Shown: one piece after another, positions 1 through 8,396 of the stretch
Layout: every line of letters begins with the position of its first letter
How positions within the stretch are numbered: position 1 is the first letter of the stretch
Notes under the pieces: generated by a model
What the model was told of the DNA's origin: nothing
Databases searched by the model: none
What the model saw: the letters and a program-made list of their open reading frames with translations, nothing else
Position numbers and translations under genes: made by a program
Source: Candidatus Gallacutalibacter pullicola
Lineage (GTDB): Bacteria > Bacillota > Clostridia > Oscillospirales > Acutalibacteraceae
NCBI GenBank assembly: GCA_018712265.1
Contig: DVHF01000153.1
Location: forward strand, 1-56,966
DNA length: 56,966 nucleotides
Reading direction: 5' to 3'

Positions 1-21
1 AAGAAATGCGGGTATTTTTTC

Positions 22-1488
22 ATGGTATTTTCAAATCTGTTTTTTCTCTTTTTATTTCTTCCCTTAAACCTTATATGCTATTACCTTGCCGGAAGCATTA
101 AATCGAAAAATATTGTGATGCTGCTGTTTTCGCTGTTCTTTTATGCGTGGGGCGAACCTGTTTACGTCTTTCTGCTGATCGGTATGGCTTTCGTCGACTG
201 GTTCCTCTCCCGCATCATCGACGCCAATCGCGGCAGGCCTCTTGCAAAAGCAGCGTTAATCGTCTCTCTATGCGTCAGCCTCGGACTTCTGGGCGTTTTC
301 AAATATACCGGGCTTGTTCTGGATACCTTCCATCAGTTGTTCGGAATCCCGTCGGCTATCCCGCAAATCGCACTGCCGATCGGCATCTCTTTCTATACCT
401 TTCAGTTGATTTCCTATGTGATAGACGTGTATCGCGGTGAGGTCCGGGCACAGAAAAAATTCTGGCTGCTGCTGATGTATATCAGCCTGTTTCATCAGTG
501 TATTGCCGGACCTATCGTCCGCTATCAGGATGTCAACCGCGAAATTCTTTCCCGTCAGCCAACACGGCAGGAAATCAGCCGCGGAATCTCCCGGTTCTGC
601 ACAGGGCTTGCCAAAAAGGCTCTGCTCGCCAACAGCTGCGGTGCGCTTGCCGACAGCCTCATCCTTTCAGACGCGGCTGCTTCCAACGCGGCGATGCTCT
701 CCCAAAATATAGCTGTGCTGTCAAGCCGTCCGGCGCTCTCCCTGTGGCTCGGCGTATTCGCGTTTATGCTGCAAATTTATCTCGATTTTTCCGCCTACTC
801 CGATATGGCGATCGGCATGGGGCTGATGATCGGCTTCCATTATAAAGAGAATTTTGACTATCCCTACCTGTCAAAATCCGTCAGTGAGTTCTGGCGGCGG
901 TGGCATATCTCTCTGGGCTCCTTCTTCCGGGACTATGTCTATTTTCCGCTGGGAGGCAGCCGGTGCAGCCGCGGACGGATGGTATTGAACCTGCTGGTTG
1001 TCTGGTTCCTGACGGGGCTTTGGCACGGCGCAAGCTGGAATTTCGTGCTTTGGGGGCTGTATTTCTTCTTGTTCATTGCCTTGGAGAAGCTGTTTCTGGG
1101 CCGGATTCTGCAAAAAATCCCACCCGCATTTTCCCACATTTATCTGCTGCTGATCGTCTTTTTCGGCTGGGCGCTGTTCCGGTTCCGGCAGCCTGCGCTT
1201 TTGGGCACAGTGCTTCGGGGAATGTTCTGCCTCAATGGAAATCCGGCTGTTTCCTTTGAATCCCAGATCATTTTCCTCAATTATATCTTCTTCCTGATTG
1301 CCGCTGTGATCGCCGTCACACCTCTGCTGAAATCTATCGGCAGCTTTTGGGAATGGCGGGCTTCCCTGCGCGGTGGGACAATTTGTTACAGCACCGTGCA
1401 AGTCCTCCTGCCGCCTCTGCTTCTGCTTCTTTCTACCGCCGCTCTGGTCGGCAACAGCTACAACCCGTTCCTCTATTTTCAGTTTTAA
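22..1488 (+). CDS. MBOAT family membrane O-acyltransferase (AlgI/DltB-like)
   Basis: This 488-residue polytopic membrane protein is predicted to move acyl (often acetyl) groups across the membrane onto an extracellular polymer. The family hallmarks are visible: QIYLDFSAYSDMAIG near residues 251-265, a FWRRWHISLG stretch near 288-297, and the catalytic-type histidine in LWHGASWNF (His335). Hydrophobic segments run throughout, and length matches AlgI/PatA-type members (about 470-500). The next gene, 15 bases downstream, is a DHHW/AlgJ-like protein, the usual partner that completes transfer outside the cell. Upstream sequence is too short to judge a promoter, and the ribosome site is weak. The acceptor polymer is unknown. 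Family assignment is sure; substrate is not. Confidence 0.93.
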   Translation: MVFSNLFFLFLFLPLNLICYYLAGSIKSKNIVMLLFSLFFYAWGEPVYVFLLIGMAFVDWFLSRIIDANRGRPLAKAALIVSLCVSLGLLGVFKYTGLVLDTFHQLFGIPSAIPQIALPIGISFYTFQLISYVIDVYRGEVRAQKKFWLLLMYISLFHQCIAGPIVRYQDVNREILSRQPTRQEISRGISRFCTGLAKKALLANSCGALADSLILSDAAASNAAMLSQNIAVLSSRPALSLWLGVFAFMLQIYLDFSAYSDMAIGMGLMIGFHYKENFDYPYLSKSVSEFWRRWHISLGSFFRDYVYFPLGGSRCSRGRMVLNLLVVWFLTGLWHGASWNFVLWGLYFFLFIALEKLFLGRILQKIPPAFSHIYLLLIVFFGWALFRFRQPALLGTVLRGMFCLNGNPAVSFESQIIFLNYIFFLIAAVIAVTPLLKSIGSFWEWRASLRGGTICYSTVQVLLPPLLLLLSTAALVGNSYNPFLYFQF

Positions 1489-1503
1489 AAGGAAGTTTTC
1501 TTT

Positions 1504-2979
1504 ATGAGATATCAAAAACGCCGTTACCGGCCCGTCCGCAGAACGGAGCTTCACAGACGTTTCTCCAACATCAAGATTATTGTATTCTACTTTGTCCTGT
1601 TTGCGACTGCATTTCTTTCCCTGCTTCTTCCCCTGCGTCCGACTTATTCGGATTTTGAAAAGCGGGAGCTGACCAAATTCCCGGAATTTTCTCTGGAAGC
1701 ACTTTGGAGCGGGGATTATTTCAGCCAAATCGACCTTTGGTTCTCCGATACTTTCCCGTTCCGTGATAACTTAATCACACTGAACAGCTATCTGAAAAAC
1801 CTGTATGGCGTGCAGCCCGTCCAGGTAAGCGGGAACCTTGAGGAGGGCGACGCAATCCCCACTGCTCCCACGCGGCCGTCCGGATCCACTTCGGAGTCCC
1901 CCTCCCAGCCCGCAGAAGAACCGTCCTCGCCTGCTTTGGAAAGCGGTATCCTTTCGGAAGAATCCTCCGCAGAGGAAGGCTCTGTTCCCTCTGCGGAATC
2001 CTCTGCACCAGATACCTCCTCCGCTCCTGAAAGCTCTGAGGAGCCGCCTCCGGAACGCGACGTTTCCAACGAGGTCACGCAGAGTCTTGGCGCTGTCCTC
2101 ATCGTGGGCGACGCCGGTTATGAATATTACAATTTCTCCCAATCCACCGCCACACAGTACATCGACCTCATCAACCATACGGCGCAAAACCTCTCCGGAA
2201 AAGCCACCGTCTATGATATGATTGTCCCCACAAGCATGGATATCCTCCTGCCGGAAAGCTTCCGTGCAGGCATCAACACTTCCTCGCAAAAGGACGCTAT
2301 CGACTATTTCTACGGTTCTTTCTCCGATTCTGTCCATACAATCCCCGTTTACGACACGCTCCGCGCTCACAGCGACGAATATATCTACTTCCGCACGGAC
2401 CATCACTGGACCGCTCTCGGCGCATATTACGCTTATGTACCGTTTATTGAGGCTACCGGGCGCCAGCCGCTGGAACTCTCCGCCTTTGAGACACGCAGCT
2501 TTGACGGCTTCCTCGGCGCGTTTTATTCTGATACCGGGAAAAATCCGGCGCTTGCACAGAATCCCGACACTGTCACGGCTTACGTTCCCCCGGTGGACGC
2601 CGATCTCACCTTCACCGATCGCGACGGCAATCAGCGCGACTGGCCCATCATCTCCGACGTTTCCTCCTGGGCGGCTTCTTCCAAGTACAGCACGTTTATC
2701 GGCGGCGATAATCCTTACACTGTCATCCACAACAACGAGCTGACCGACGGTTCCTCCTGTCTGGTGATCAAGGAATCCTACGGCAACGCTTTTATTCCTT
2801 TCCTCGTTTCACATTACCAGACGGTCCATGTGATCGACTACCGCTACTGGAGCGGCAATATTCCTGATTTTGTCACCCAAAACGGTGTGCAGGATGTCCT
2901 GTTCCTCAACAATATTTCCGCTACCCGCAATTCCTCCCTTGTCGGAAAAATGGCTCAGCTAGTCGGGCAGTCAAACTAA
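1504..2979 (+). CDS. DHHW family protein, AlgJ/AlgX-like partner of the MBOAT acyltransferase
   Basis: This 491-residue protein has a basic N-terminus, one membrane anchor near residues 23-44, an extracellular linker rich in Ser, Pro and Glu (about 118-190), and an SGNH-like C-terminal domain. The signature DHHW is at residues 299-302, in FRTDHHWTALGAYYAY. A Ser-containing block (GDAGYEYY, about 202) and VIKESYGNAFIPF near 418 fit the AlgJ/AlgX fold. It probably works outside the membrane with the preceding MBOAT protein on the same transcript. The linker has low-complexity codon use (repeated TCC/TCT and GAA/GAG) and could vary between strains. The stop codon TAA lies within a family A repeat (ACTAAGTCTGGACG) also found at the end of the gene at 30460. 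Confidence 0.88.
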   Translation: MRYQKRRYRPVRRTELHRRFSNIKIIVFYFVLFATAFLSLLLPLRPTYSDFEKRELTKFPEFSLEALWSGDYFSQIDLWFSDTFPFRDNLITLNSYLKNLYGVQPVQVSGNLEEGDAIPTAPTRPSGSTSESPSQPAEEPSSPALESGILSEESSAEEGSVPSAESSAPDTSSAPESSEEPPPERDVSNEVTQSLGAVLIVGDAGYEYYNFSQSTATQYIDLINHTAQNLSGKATVYDMIVPTSMDILLPESFRAGINTSSQKDAIDYFYGSFSDSVHTIPVYDTLRAHSDEYIYFRTDHHWTALGAYYAYVPFIEATGRQPLELSAFETRSFDGFLGAFYSDTGKNPALAQNPDTVTAYVPPVDADLTFTDRDGNQRDWPIISDVSSWAASSKYSTFIGGDNPYTVIHNNELTDGSSCLVIKESYGNAFIPFLVSHYQTVHVIDYRYWSGNIPDFVTQNGVQDVLFLNNISATRNSSLVGKMAQLVGQSN

Positions 2980-3085
2980 GTCTGGACGCACCTGCGGTGA
3001 GCAGAACGCGCCGCGCTCCCTCCGGTCGCTGAAATTCCAATAAGAAAAAATACTCTGCCGCGGCGGCAGGATCGCTGATGATACT
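2972..3085. repeat. Family A interspersed repeat after the DHHW gene
   Basis: The sequence starts over the stop codon of the DHHW gene with a degenerate palindrome (CAAACTAAGTCTGG). It continues with CACCTGCGGTGAGCAGAACG, CTCCCTCCGGTCGCTGAAAT and TACTCTGCCGCGGCGGCAGG. The same blocks recur near 14376, 30751, 37118, 48262, 52213 and 55930. No reading frame with a ribosome site is visible in it. Confidence 0.8.
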
Positions 3086-3101
3086 ATCAAAAACTTTTCA
3101 T

Positions 3102-3156
3102 TAAAAATGCACCCCATTTGCTGGACACATCCAACAAATGGGGTGCAATCTTTTCT
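3102..3156. terminator. Bidirectional intrinsic terminator between convergent genes
   Basis: A near-perfect hairpin has arms 3109-3124 (GCACCCCATTTGCTGG) and 3131-3146 with a short loop and one mismatch. It is followed by ATCTTTTCT on the plus strand and by ATTTTTAA on the minus strand. It lies between the DHHW gene (plus) and the GH43 gene (minus) and can serve both. Confidence 0.85.
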
Positions 3157-3219
3157 ATAAAAAATCTACACATCCAAAAGGCTCCGTCTCGACTGCGAGA
3201 CCCGATAACCACAGCGCCC

Positions 3220-3345
3220 GGGCGGCGGTGGGGTCTGGGGGGCTTGCCCCCCAGCGGGGGTACAGGGGGCGGAGCCACCTGCCGCAGGTGCAGGAGCGCG
3301 GAGCTCCTGCTCGGGGGCTACGGGGGCGGAAAGCCCCTGTCACGG
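3220..3345. repeat. Family C GC-rich hairpin repeat after the GH43 gene
   Basis: This stretch is built of GC-rich inverted repeats such as GGGGGGCTTGCCCCCC. It starts with GGGGTCTGGGG and ends exactly at the GH43 stop codon, whose TGA runs into TGACAGGGGCTTTCCGCCCC. Related copies are at 20391-20515 and 20655-20738. Together with the family A copy and the terminator it fills the 360-base gap 2980-3339; I see no gene there. Confidence 0.75.
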
Positions 3346-4218
3346 GAGCCGCACCAGCTGGCCGCCGCGTTCGATGAGGGGGTAGAATTTTGGACGTTCT
3401 TCCGGCGTCTTGTTGGGGGAATGGAGCGTCAGATAAAGCTGGCCGTCAGGGGTTTGGAAAATCATGCCGTGGCCGCCGTCTTTCTCAAAGAGGGGCGTTT
3501 CATCCTGCGTCCAGTTTCCCGTAATATCTCCGTTGTCAGAACGCGCGATCGCTTCCGCATACCCGTCCTCCCCAAAGCCAGACCACAGGAGAAGCAGCTC
3601 TCCGTTTTCGCAGCGGTGCAGGAACGGGCCGTCTGTCACGTAGGTGGCTTTTCCCGGGAACCTGTAATTCTCCCTGCCCTTGGTCCAGCCGACCGCTTCG
3701 GAGGCATGGAACAGCACGCGCGGCTCGCCTGCCGCCGCTTTCAGATCCTCCGTCAGCGGGATGGCGCAGATCGTGCCGTCGACAATCTGCACCCATTCAT
3801 GACAAAATACCATGTAGGGCGTGCCGTCCTTTGAAACATAAAACGTCCCGTCCAGACATTCCCAGTCACGGGGCGTGACCGGGCCGTCGCTGTGCGGCAC
3901 AAACGGGCCTTTCGGATTATCCGAAATCAGGATCTGCGTGCCGCGGCATTCCGTCTCGTTCTTGAAGCTGGCAAAAATATAATATTTTCCGCGGTATTTG
4001 TGCAGCTCCGGCGCCCAGTAGTTGCGATCCGCCCAGAAGCTGCCGTCGTTATGAAAAATTTCGTGGGGACCTTCCCAGTTTTCCAAATCTGTCCCCCAGT
4101 ACACGTCAAACCCGTCGGCAGGGCCCCAGCACGTCTTGGCGCGCGTCCCATACAGATAATATACGCCGTCCTCCACATAAATGAACGGATCCCGGATATT
4201 GATTTCTTCTGTTTTCAT
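3340..4218 (-). CDS. Glycoside hydrolase family 43 (five-bladed propeller) protein
   Basis: This 292-residue protein has no signal peptide and is probably cytoplasmic. It resembles GH43 arabinanases and xylosidases: INIRDPF at the N-terminus gives the catalytic base (Asp10), YWAPELHKY is at 67-75, LDGTFY at 122-127 carries the pKa-tuning Asp123, and VTDGPFLHR is at 194-202. At the last site most GH43 enzymes have Glu as the acid, and here it is Asp196; this may mark a subfamily. It starts with ATG after AGGAGGGCGACCG. It stands alone, without transporter or other sugar genes, so it probably acts on imported oligosaccharides. Substrate is unknown. Confidence 0.85.
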   Translation of the reverse strand: MKTEEINIRDPFIYVEDGVYYLYGTRAKTCWGPADGFDVYWGTDLENWEGPHEIFHNDGSFWADRNYWAPELHKYRGKYYIFASFKNETECRGTQILISDNPKGPFVPHSDGPVTPRDWECLDGTFYVSKDGTPYMVFCHEWVQIVDGTICAIPLTEDLKAAAGEPRVLFHASEAVGWTKGRENYRFPGKATYVTDGPFLHRCENGELLLLWSGFGEDGYAEAIARSDNGDITGNWTQDETPLFEKDGGHGMIFQTPDGQLYLTLHSPNKTPEERPKFYPLIERGGQLVRLP

Positions 4219-4254
4219 CGGTCGCCCTCCTGATCTTTCCGGAGACTGTCTCCC

Positions 4255-5142
4255 TTATTTCCGGGCAGCCTCCGCGATTTTTTGAAGCTCCTCCCGGCTC
4301 AGCCGGTACACCTTGCCGCAGTATTGGCACTTGGCCTCCGCATATCCAGTCTTTTCATCCGCGAGGGACAGGATCTCCTGCATCGGAAGCGTTGAAATCG
4401 CACGCACCACCCGTTCCCGGCTGCAATCGCAAGCATATCCCACCTTGTACTCGTCGAGGATCTCCATCTCAAATCCAGCCAGCGCCGTGCGGCAGATCTC
4501 CTCGATCGTCATCCCCTTGGCAAGCATCGTCGTGACCGGCTCCAATGTGCTGACATTCTGCTCGAGCTTGGAGATCGCCGCGTCGTCCGCGCCTGGCAGC
4601 ACCTGGATCAGCAGGCCGCCCGCGAGCATCACACGGTGATCCTCCCGGCCCACCAGCACGCCCAGCGCGCAGACCGTGGGGATCTGTTCGCTGACCGCGT
4701 AATAGCTGGTGATGTCCTCGGCAATCTCTCCGGAAACGATTTCCACCTGCCCGGTATACGGTTCGCCGCTGCCCATATCGCGGATCACAGCAAGCCGTCC
4801 GTCTGTGCCGATTGCACCTCTGACATCCAGCTTACCGTCCGGCCGCAGCGGGAGATCGACCTCCGGGTGCTCCACATAGCCGCGGCAGTACCCACGGCTG
4901 TCTGCGATCGCCGTCACCGTACCAAGGGGGCCGCCGCCGTTGATCCGCAGCGTCACGGTCGCGCCGTTTACCTTGAGCATCGCGCCCATCACAGACGACG
5001 CCGTCAGCAGACGTCCCAGCGCCGCTGTGCCGACCGCCGAAGTTCCGTGGATCCGCTGGGCGGTATCCACCAGATCGGAGGAGTCAATCGCCGCCGCCAT
5101 CACAGCGCCGTCACTTGTAATACATCTGATAATTCTATCCAT
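4255..5142 (-). CDS. hslO: Hsp33 redox-regulated molecular chaperone
   Basis: This 295-residue protein is a holdase chaperone switched on by oxidation and unfolding in the cytoplasm. The C-terminal zinc-binding redox switch is visible as CDC (Cys238, Cys240) and CQYC (Cys272, Cys275). The N-terminal domain has the typical GGGPLGTVTAIAD and family-like NVSTLEPVTTML stretch. I chose the ATG at 5142 (MDRIIRC) because AAGGATG precedes it at good distance; an in-frame extension to 5208 lacks family similarity. It is followed closely by the GH43 gene and preceded by a methyltransferase gene 126 bases away. The gap contains a weak fragment (GGGGGAATCTTCCCTGCG) resembling repeat modules elsewhere in the window. 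Confidence 0.95.
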   Translation of the reverse strand: MDRIIRCITSDGAVMAAAIDSSDLVDTAQRIHGTSAVGTAALGRLLTASSVMGAMLKVNGATVTLRINGGGPLGTVTAIADSRGYCRGYVEHPEVDLPLRPDGKLDVRGAIGTDGRLAVIRDMGSGEPYTGQVEIVSGEIAEDITSYYAVSEQIPTVCALGVLVGREDHRVMLAGGLLIQVLPGADDAAISKLEQNVSTLEPVTTMLAKGMTIEEICRTALAGFEMEILDEYKVGYACDCSRERVVRAISTLPMQEILSLADEKTGYAEAKCQYCGKVYRLSREELQKIAEAARK

Positions 5143-5268
5143 AACTTCATCCTTTTCAGAAAATAAAACTTTCAGCAGATCGCGAAAGGAAACCCGGAGG
5201 CCGCCCATCCGGGATCCCCGCAGAGAGACGCAGGGAAGATTCCCCCACCTGCTGGGCAGGCGCAGCTT

Positions 5269-6015
5269 TTAATTTTCAGGCTTGTGCGCCACAACGATCA
5301 CGCGCTCCTCTGTTTCCGAAGGAGGCTCAAAGCTCTGATCGCCGTACACAGCCGTCAATTCCAGCCCGGCCTCCCCGAGCCATTCCCCGATCTGCTCAAG
5401 CGGGTAAGCGCGTTCATAAAATTCCTCCGTGGCGCGGTGATAGATCGATCCGTCGCGCCCAAAGAAATCCAGTACGATATGCGTGCGGAGCGTTTTGGGA
5501 TCAAAATGGTTCTGCCACGCGCAGAACACCTCGTCCGTATCATAAATAAACACGTTATCGCCCAAAACCTCGCGGTGCTTATAGGGCGTGTTCAAATCAA
5601 AAATGAAATACCCGCCCGGCGCAAGAAACAGCGATACGCGCTGGAACGCGGCCAGCACGTCCTTTTCCGTCGTGAGATGGTTGATGCTGTCCAGCGAACA
5701 GACAACAGTATCCACCGTGCCGTAAAGATCGATGCTCTGCATCCGCTGGCACAGGAACAGCACGTCGAGCCCCGCCTCCGACGCTTTCTGCTTCGCCACA
5801 GACAGCATCTCCAGAGAGCCGTCCACGCCGTAAACGTCAAGGCCGCGGCGCGCCAGCTCCAGCGTCAGGCTTCCCGTGCCGCACGCCAGATCCAGCGTGA
5901 TGCCCGGCTCGTGGCCCAGCCTTTCCAGCAGGCGGTAGAGATAGTCTGCCCGCGCGCGGTAATCCACGTTTCCCGTCAGCGCGTCATAATAAAACGCAAA
6001 CGTCGAATAGCTCAT
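5269..6015 (-). CDS. Class I SAM-dependent methyltransferase
   Basis: This 248-residue protein has the methyltransferase glycine-rich motif LDLACGTGSL at residues 41-50, an acidic ribose-binding end in GVDGSLEML, and a CSLDSINHL motif IV. Similar clostridial proteins are annotated only as class I methyltransferases; the substrate cannot be told from the sequence. Its ATG overlaps the TGA of the upstream TrpR-like gene (ATGA at 6012-6015), so the two are probably translated together. Length is typical. Confidence 0.85.
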   Translation of the reverse strand: MSYSTFAFYYDALTGNVDYRARADYLYRLLERLGHEPGITLDLACGTGSLTLELARRGLDVYGVDGSLEMLSVAKQKASEAGLDVLFLCQRMQSIDLYGTVDTVVCSLDSINHLTTEKDVLAAFQRVSLFLAPGGYFIFDLNTPYKHREVLGDNVFIYDTDEVFCAWQNHFDPKTLRTHIVLDFFGRDGSIYHRATEEFYERAYPLEQIGEWLGEAGLELTAVYGDQSFEPPSETEERVIVVAHKPEN

Positions 6016-6341
6016 TCTTCCGAACCTTTCTTTTCCTGATCAGCGGCGGCATCCCCTGCGTCCAGACGCGAGAACACCATCGCATAGCCGTCACAGCCGT
6101 AATTGAGCGAGCGGTTGACGCGGCTGATCGTCGCGGTGGACGCGCCTGTATGCGCCACAATATCGCTGTACACGCACTTTGTGCTGAGCATATGCGCCAC
6201 CAGCAGCCGCTGGGACATCGCCTTGATCTCCGGCACCGTGCAGAGATCCTCAAAAAAGTTATAGCATTCCTCGACCGTTTTCAGGGACAGTACCGCCCGG
6301 AACAGGAAATCTACGCTGTCGTCTTTGATTTTTGAATTCAT
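6012..6341 (-). CDS. YerC/YecD family TrpR-related DNA-binding protein
   Basis: This 109-residue protein belongs to the TrpR-like YerC family. It has KDDSVDFLFRAVLSLKTVEEC at the start and a helix-turn-helix around residues 57-82 (DIVAHTGASTATISRVNRSL). It is assumed to bind DNA; its targets are not known in this lineage and it lacks proof of tryptophan binding. It starts at ATG after GGGTGAAAT and has a plausible sigma-A promoter just upstream. It overlaps the methyltransferase gene by four bases. Confidence 0.9.
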   Translation of the reverse strand: MNSKIKDDSVDFLFRAVLSLKTVEECYNFFEDLCTVPEIKAMSQRLLVAHMLSTKCVYSDIVAHTGASTATISRVNRSLNYGCDGYAMVFSRLDAGDAAADQEKKGSEE

Positions 6342-6375
6342 ATTTCACCCGTCCTTTCCCTTTTACTGCAATAAA

Positions 6376-6404
6376 ATTTTAGCACAGAAAAGTGAAAAAG
6401 TAAA
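6376..6404 (-). promoter_or_regulatory. Sigma-A-type promoter for the YerC-like gene
   Basis: On the minus strand TTTACT (6399-6404) and TAAAAT (6376-6381) are separated by 17 bases. This lies about 35 bases before the start codon. The -35 box is a weak match, the -10 a good one. Confidence 0.55.
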
Positions 6405-6426
6405 GGCAATCCTACACAATTCTGCA

Positions 6427-6472
6427 CGGCGGACCGCACCGGAAAATTCCGAAGCAGACCGCCGTGCAGGCT
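6427..6472. other. Long hairpin downstream of lysA
   Basis: CTGCACGGCGG and CCGCCGTGCAG form an 11-base stem around an imperfectly paired loop, just after the lysA stop. On the minus strand it is followed by AATTGTG rather than a T run. It is a structured 3' end, possibly a weak terminator. Confidence 0.5.
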
Positions 6473-6512
6473 TTTCTCTGTGAATTGTGGGATATTCCCT
6501 GAAGGCAGGGCG

Positions 6513-7808
6513 TTATACGTCGTTTCTCACGAGATCCTCGAAGGATTCGCGGCGGACAATGACACGCGGCTGTCCGTCCCTGATCATCACCACGGCGGGA
6601 CGCGGGATGCGGTTGTAATTGGACGCCATCGAATAATTGTATGCCCCTGTGGACAGGACCGCCAGCAGATCGCCCGGCTCCAGCTTGGGGAGCATCACAT
6701 TTTCCTGGATCAGATCGCCGCTCTCACAGCATTTCCCGGCAACCGTCATCTTCTCGGTGCAGGGGGCGTCCATCTTACCGGCGGCCACCACCGTATAGCT
6801 GGACTGGTACAGCGCGTACCGCGGGTTATCGCCCATGCCGCCGTCGATGGACACATAGGTGCGCACCCCCGGGATCTCCTTCACGCCGCCGACATGGTAC
6901 AGCGTGATCCCGGCCTCGCCGACAATCGAGCGGCCCGGCTCAATGAAGATATACGGCACGGGCAGGCCGTACTCCCCGCACTTGCGGTGCACGGCATCGG
7001 ACACGCTGTGCATATAGGCGTCATACTTCGGCGGGGTATCCTCGTCCACATACTTGATCCCGAAACCGCCGCCGAGATTCAGCTCCGTGAGCGCAACGCC
7101 CGTTTCCTTCTGGATCTCATGGATAAAATCCACCATGATTTCCGCCGCCAGCACAAACGGCGCGACATCGAAAATCTGGGACCCGATATGGCAGTGAACG
7201 CCCTTGAAGTCCAGATGCTCCGCTCCGGCCGCTTCTTTGGCCGCGGCGAGCGCCTCGCCCGTTTCCAGCGCAAAGCCGAACTTGGAATCGATCTGGCCGG
7301 TGCGGATAAACTGATGCGTATGCGCGTCCACCCCCGGCTTGATCCGCAGCAGCACGCACGCCCGGCAGCCCTTTTCCCCGGCCATGCGGTTCAGCGTTTC
7401 CAGCTCCGTGAGGTTATCCACCACGAAATGGCCCACGCCGGAATCGAGCGCAAACGCGATCTCCTCCGCCGTCTTGTTATTCCCGTGAAAATGGATCTTC
7501 TCCGCCGGGAAGCCGGCCTGAAGCGCTGTGTAGAGCTCGCCGCCGGAAACGACGTCCAGCCCGAGGCCCTCCTCGTTCACAATGCGGCAGATCTCCTTGC
7601 AGCTGAACGCCTTGCTCGCGTACAGGGGCATCCCCTGCCCGCCGTAGTATTTTTCAAACGATTCCCGGTACATACGGCACGTCGCGCGGATTTTTCCCTC
7701 ATCCATCACATAGAGGGGCGTCCCGTACTCCTTTGCCAAATCTACGGTATCGCATCCGCCGATGGTCAGATGTCCCTTTTCATTTTTTCCCAAACAATTT
7801 GAAATCAT
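6513..7808 (-). CDS. lysA: Diaminopimelate decarboxylase
   Basis: This 431-residue PLP enzyme decarboxylates meso-diaminopimelate to L-lysine, the last step of lysine synthesis. The PLP lysine is in PLYASKAFSCKEI (Lys66). HFHGNNKT, HCHIGSQIF, NLGGGFGI and EPGRSIVGEAG are the fold III barrel signatures, and CCESGD near the C-terminus supplies the partner-subunit active-site residues. Length is normal. The start ATG follows AAGGAGTAAACTGCC, and this ribosome site overlaps the engB stop codon six bases upstream, so lysA is probably the last gene of the lon-engB-lysA run. I see no lysine riboswitch. Confidence 0.97.
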   Translation of the reverse strand: MISNCLGKNEKGHLTIGGCDTVDLAKEYGTPLYVMDEGKIRATCRMYRESFEKYYGGQGMPLYASKAFSCKEICRIVNEEGLGLDVVSGGELYTALQAGFPAEKIHFHGNNKTAEEIAFALDSGVGHFVVDNLTELETLNRMAGEKGCRACVLLRIKPGVDAHTHQFIRTGQIDSKFGFALETGEALAAAKEAAGAEHLDFKGVHCHIGSQIFDVAPFVLAAEIMVDFIHEIQKETGVALTELNLGGGFGIKYVDEDTPPKYDAYMHSVSDAVHRKCGEYGLPVPYIFIEPGRSIVGEAGITLYHVGGVKEIPGVRTYVSIDGGMGDNPRYALYQSSYTVVAAGKMDAPCTEKMTVAGKCCESGDLIQENVMLPKLEPGDLLAVLSTGAYNYSMASNYNRIPRPAVVMIRDGQPRVIVRRESFEDLVRNDV

Positions 7809-7814
7809 GGCAGT

Positions 7815-8396
7815 TTACTCCTTGATCAGCATTTCTATTTTCCCGCGCAGCTCCTCGCAGCCCTCCCCTTTCACAGAGGAGAACACCAGCAGTCCCGCGC
7901 CATACTCCGCGGCGATCTCTTCATAGCGCGCCTTCTGGTTCTGGTACTCCGTCCTGTTCAGTTTGTCGCTCTTGGTGGCGGCAAGCAGGAACGGGAAGTC
8001 CCCGGACGACAGGAATTCCAGCATGTGCAGATCGTCCCTCGTGGGATCGTGGCGCATATCCGCGATCTGCACCACCAGCCGCAGATCGCGCCCGGCGGCG
8101 AAATATCCCTCTACCAGCTCCGCCCAGCGCAGCTTTTCCGACTGGGACACCTTCGCGTAGCCGTAGCCAGGCAGATCCACCAGACGGCAGCCCGGCAGAC
8201 GGTAAAAATTGATCGTCCCCGTCTTGCCGGGCGACGCGCTGACGCGGGCCAGCGACTTCCTGCCGAGCAGCCGGTTGATCATCGACGATTTTCCTACGTT
8301 CGAACGGCCGGAAAAGACGATCTCCGGCAGCTCCGGGGCGGGGAGCTGCGACGGACGGCCCACCGCCAGTTCAAAAAAAGCCTGATTGTAATTCAT
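7815..8396 (-). CDS. engB: Ribosome biogenesis GTP-binding protein EngB (YsxC/YihA)
   Basis: This 193-residue GTPase acts in large ribosomal subunit assembly. The P-loop is GRSNVGKSS at residues 30-38, G3 is DLPGYGYAK, and G4 is TKSDKLNR. The start ATG at 8396 overlaps the TGA of lon (ATGA), consistent with translational coupling, and gives the family length; an upstream in-frame extension inside lon is not family-like. The lon-ysxC order is conserved in Firmicutes. Confidence 0.97.
   Translation of the reverse strand: MNYNQAFFELAVGRPSQLPAPELPEIVFSGRSNVGKSSMINRLLGRKSLARVSASPGKTGTINFYRLPGCRLVDLPGYGYAKVSQSEKLRWAELVEGYFAAGRDLRLVVQIADMRHDPTRDDLHMLEFLSSGDFPFLLAATKSDKLNRTEYQNQKARYEEIAAEYGAGLLVFSSVKGEGCEELRGKIEMLIKE

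Noticed and set aside
6427-6472. Lysine riboswitch or firm terminator at lysA
   Set aside because: The hairpin is at the 3' end, has no T run and no riboswitch core; there is no leader before lysA because engB is adjacent.
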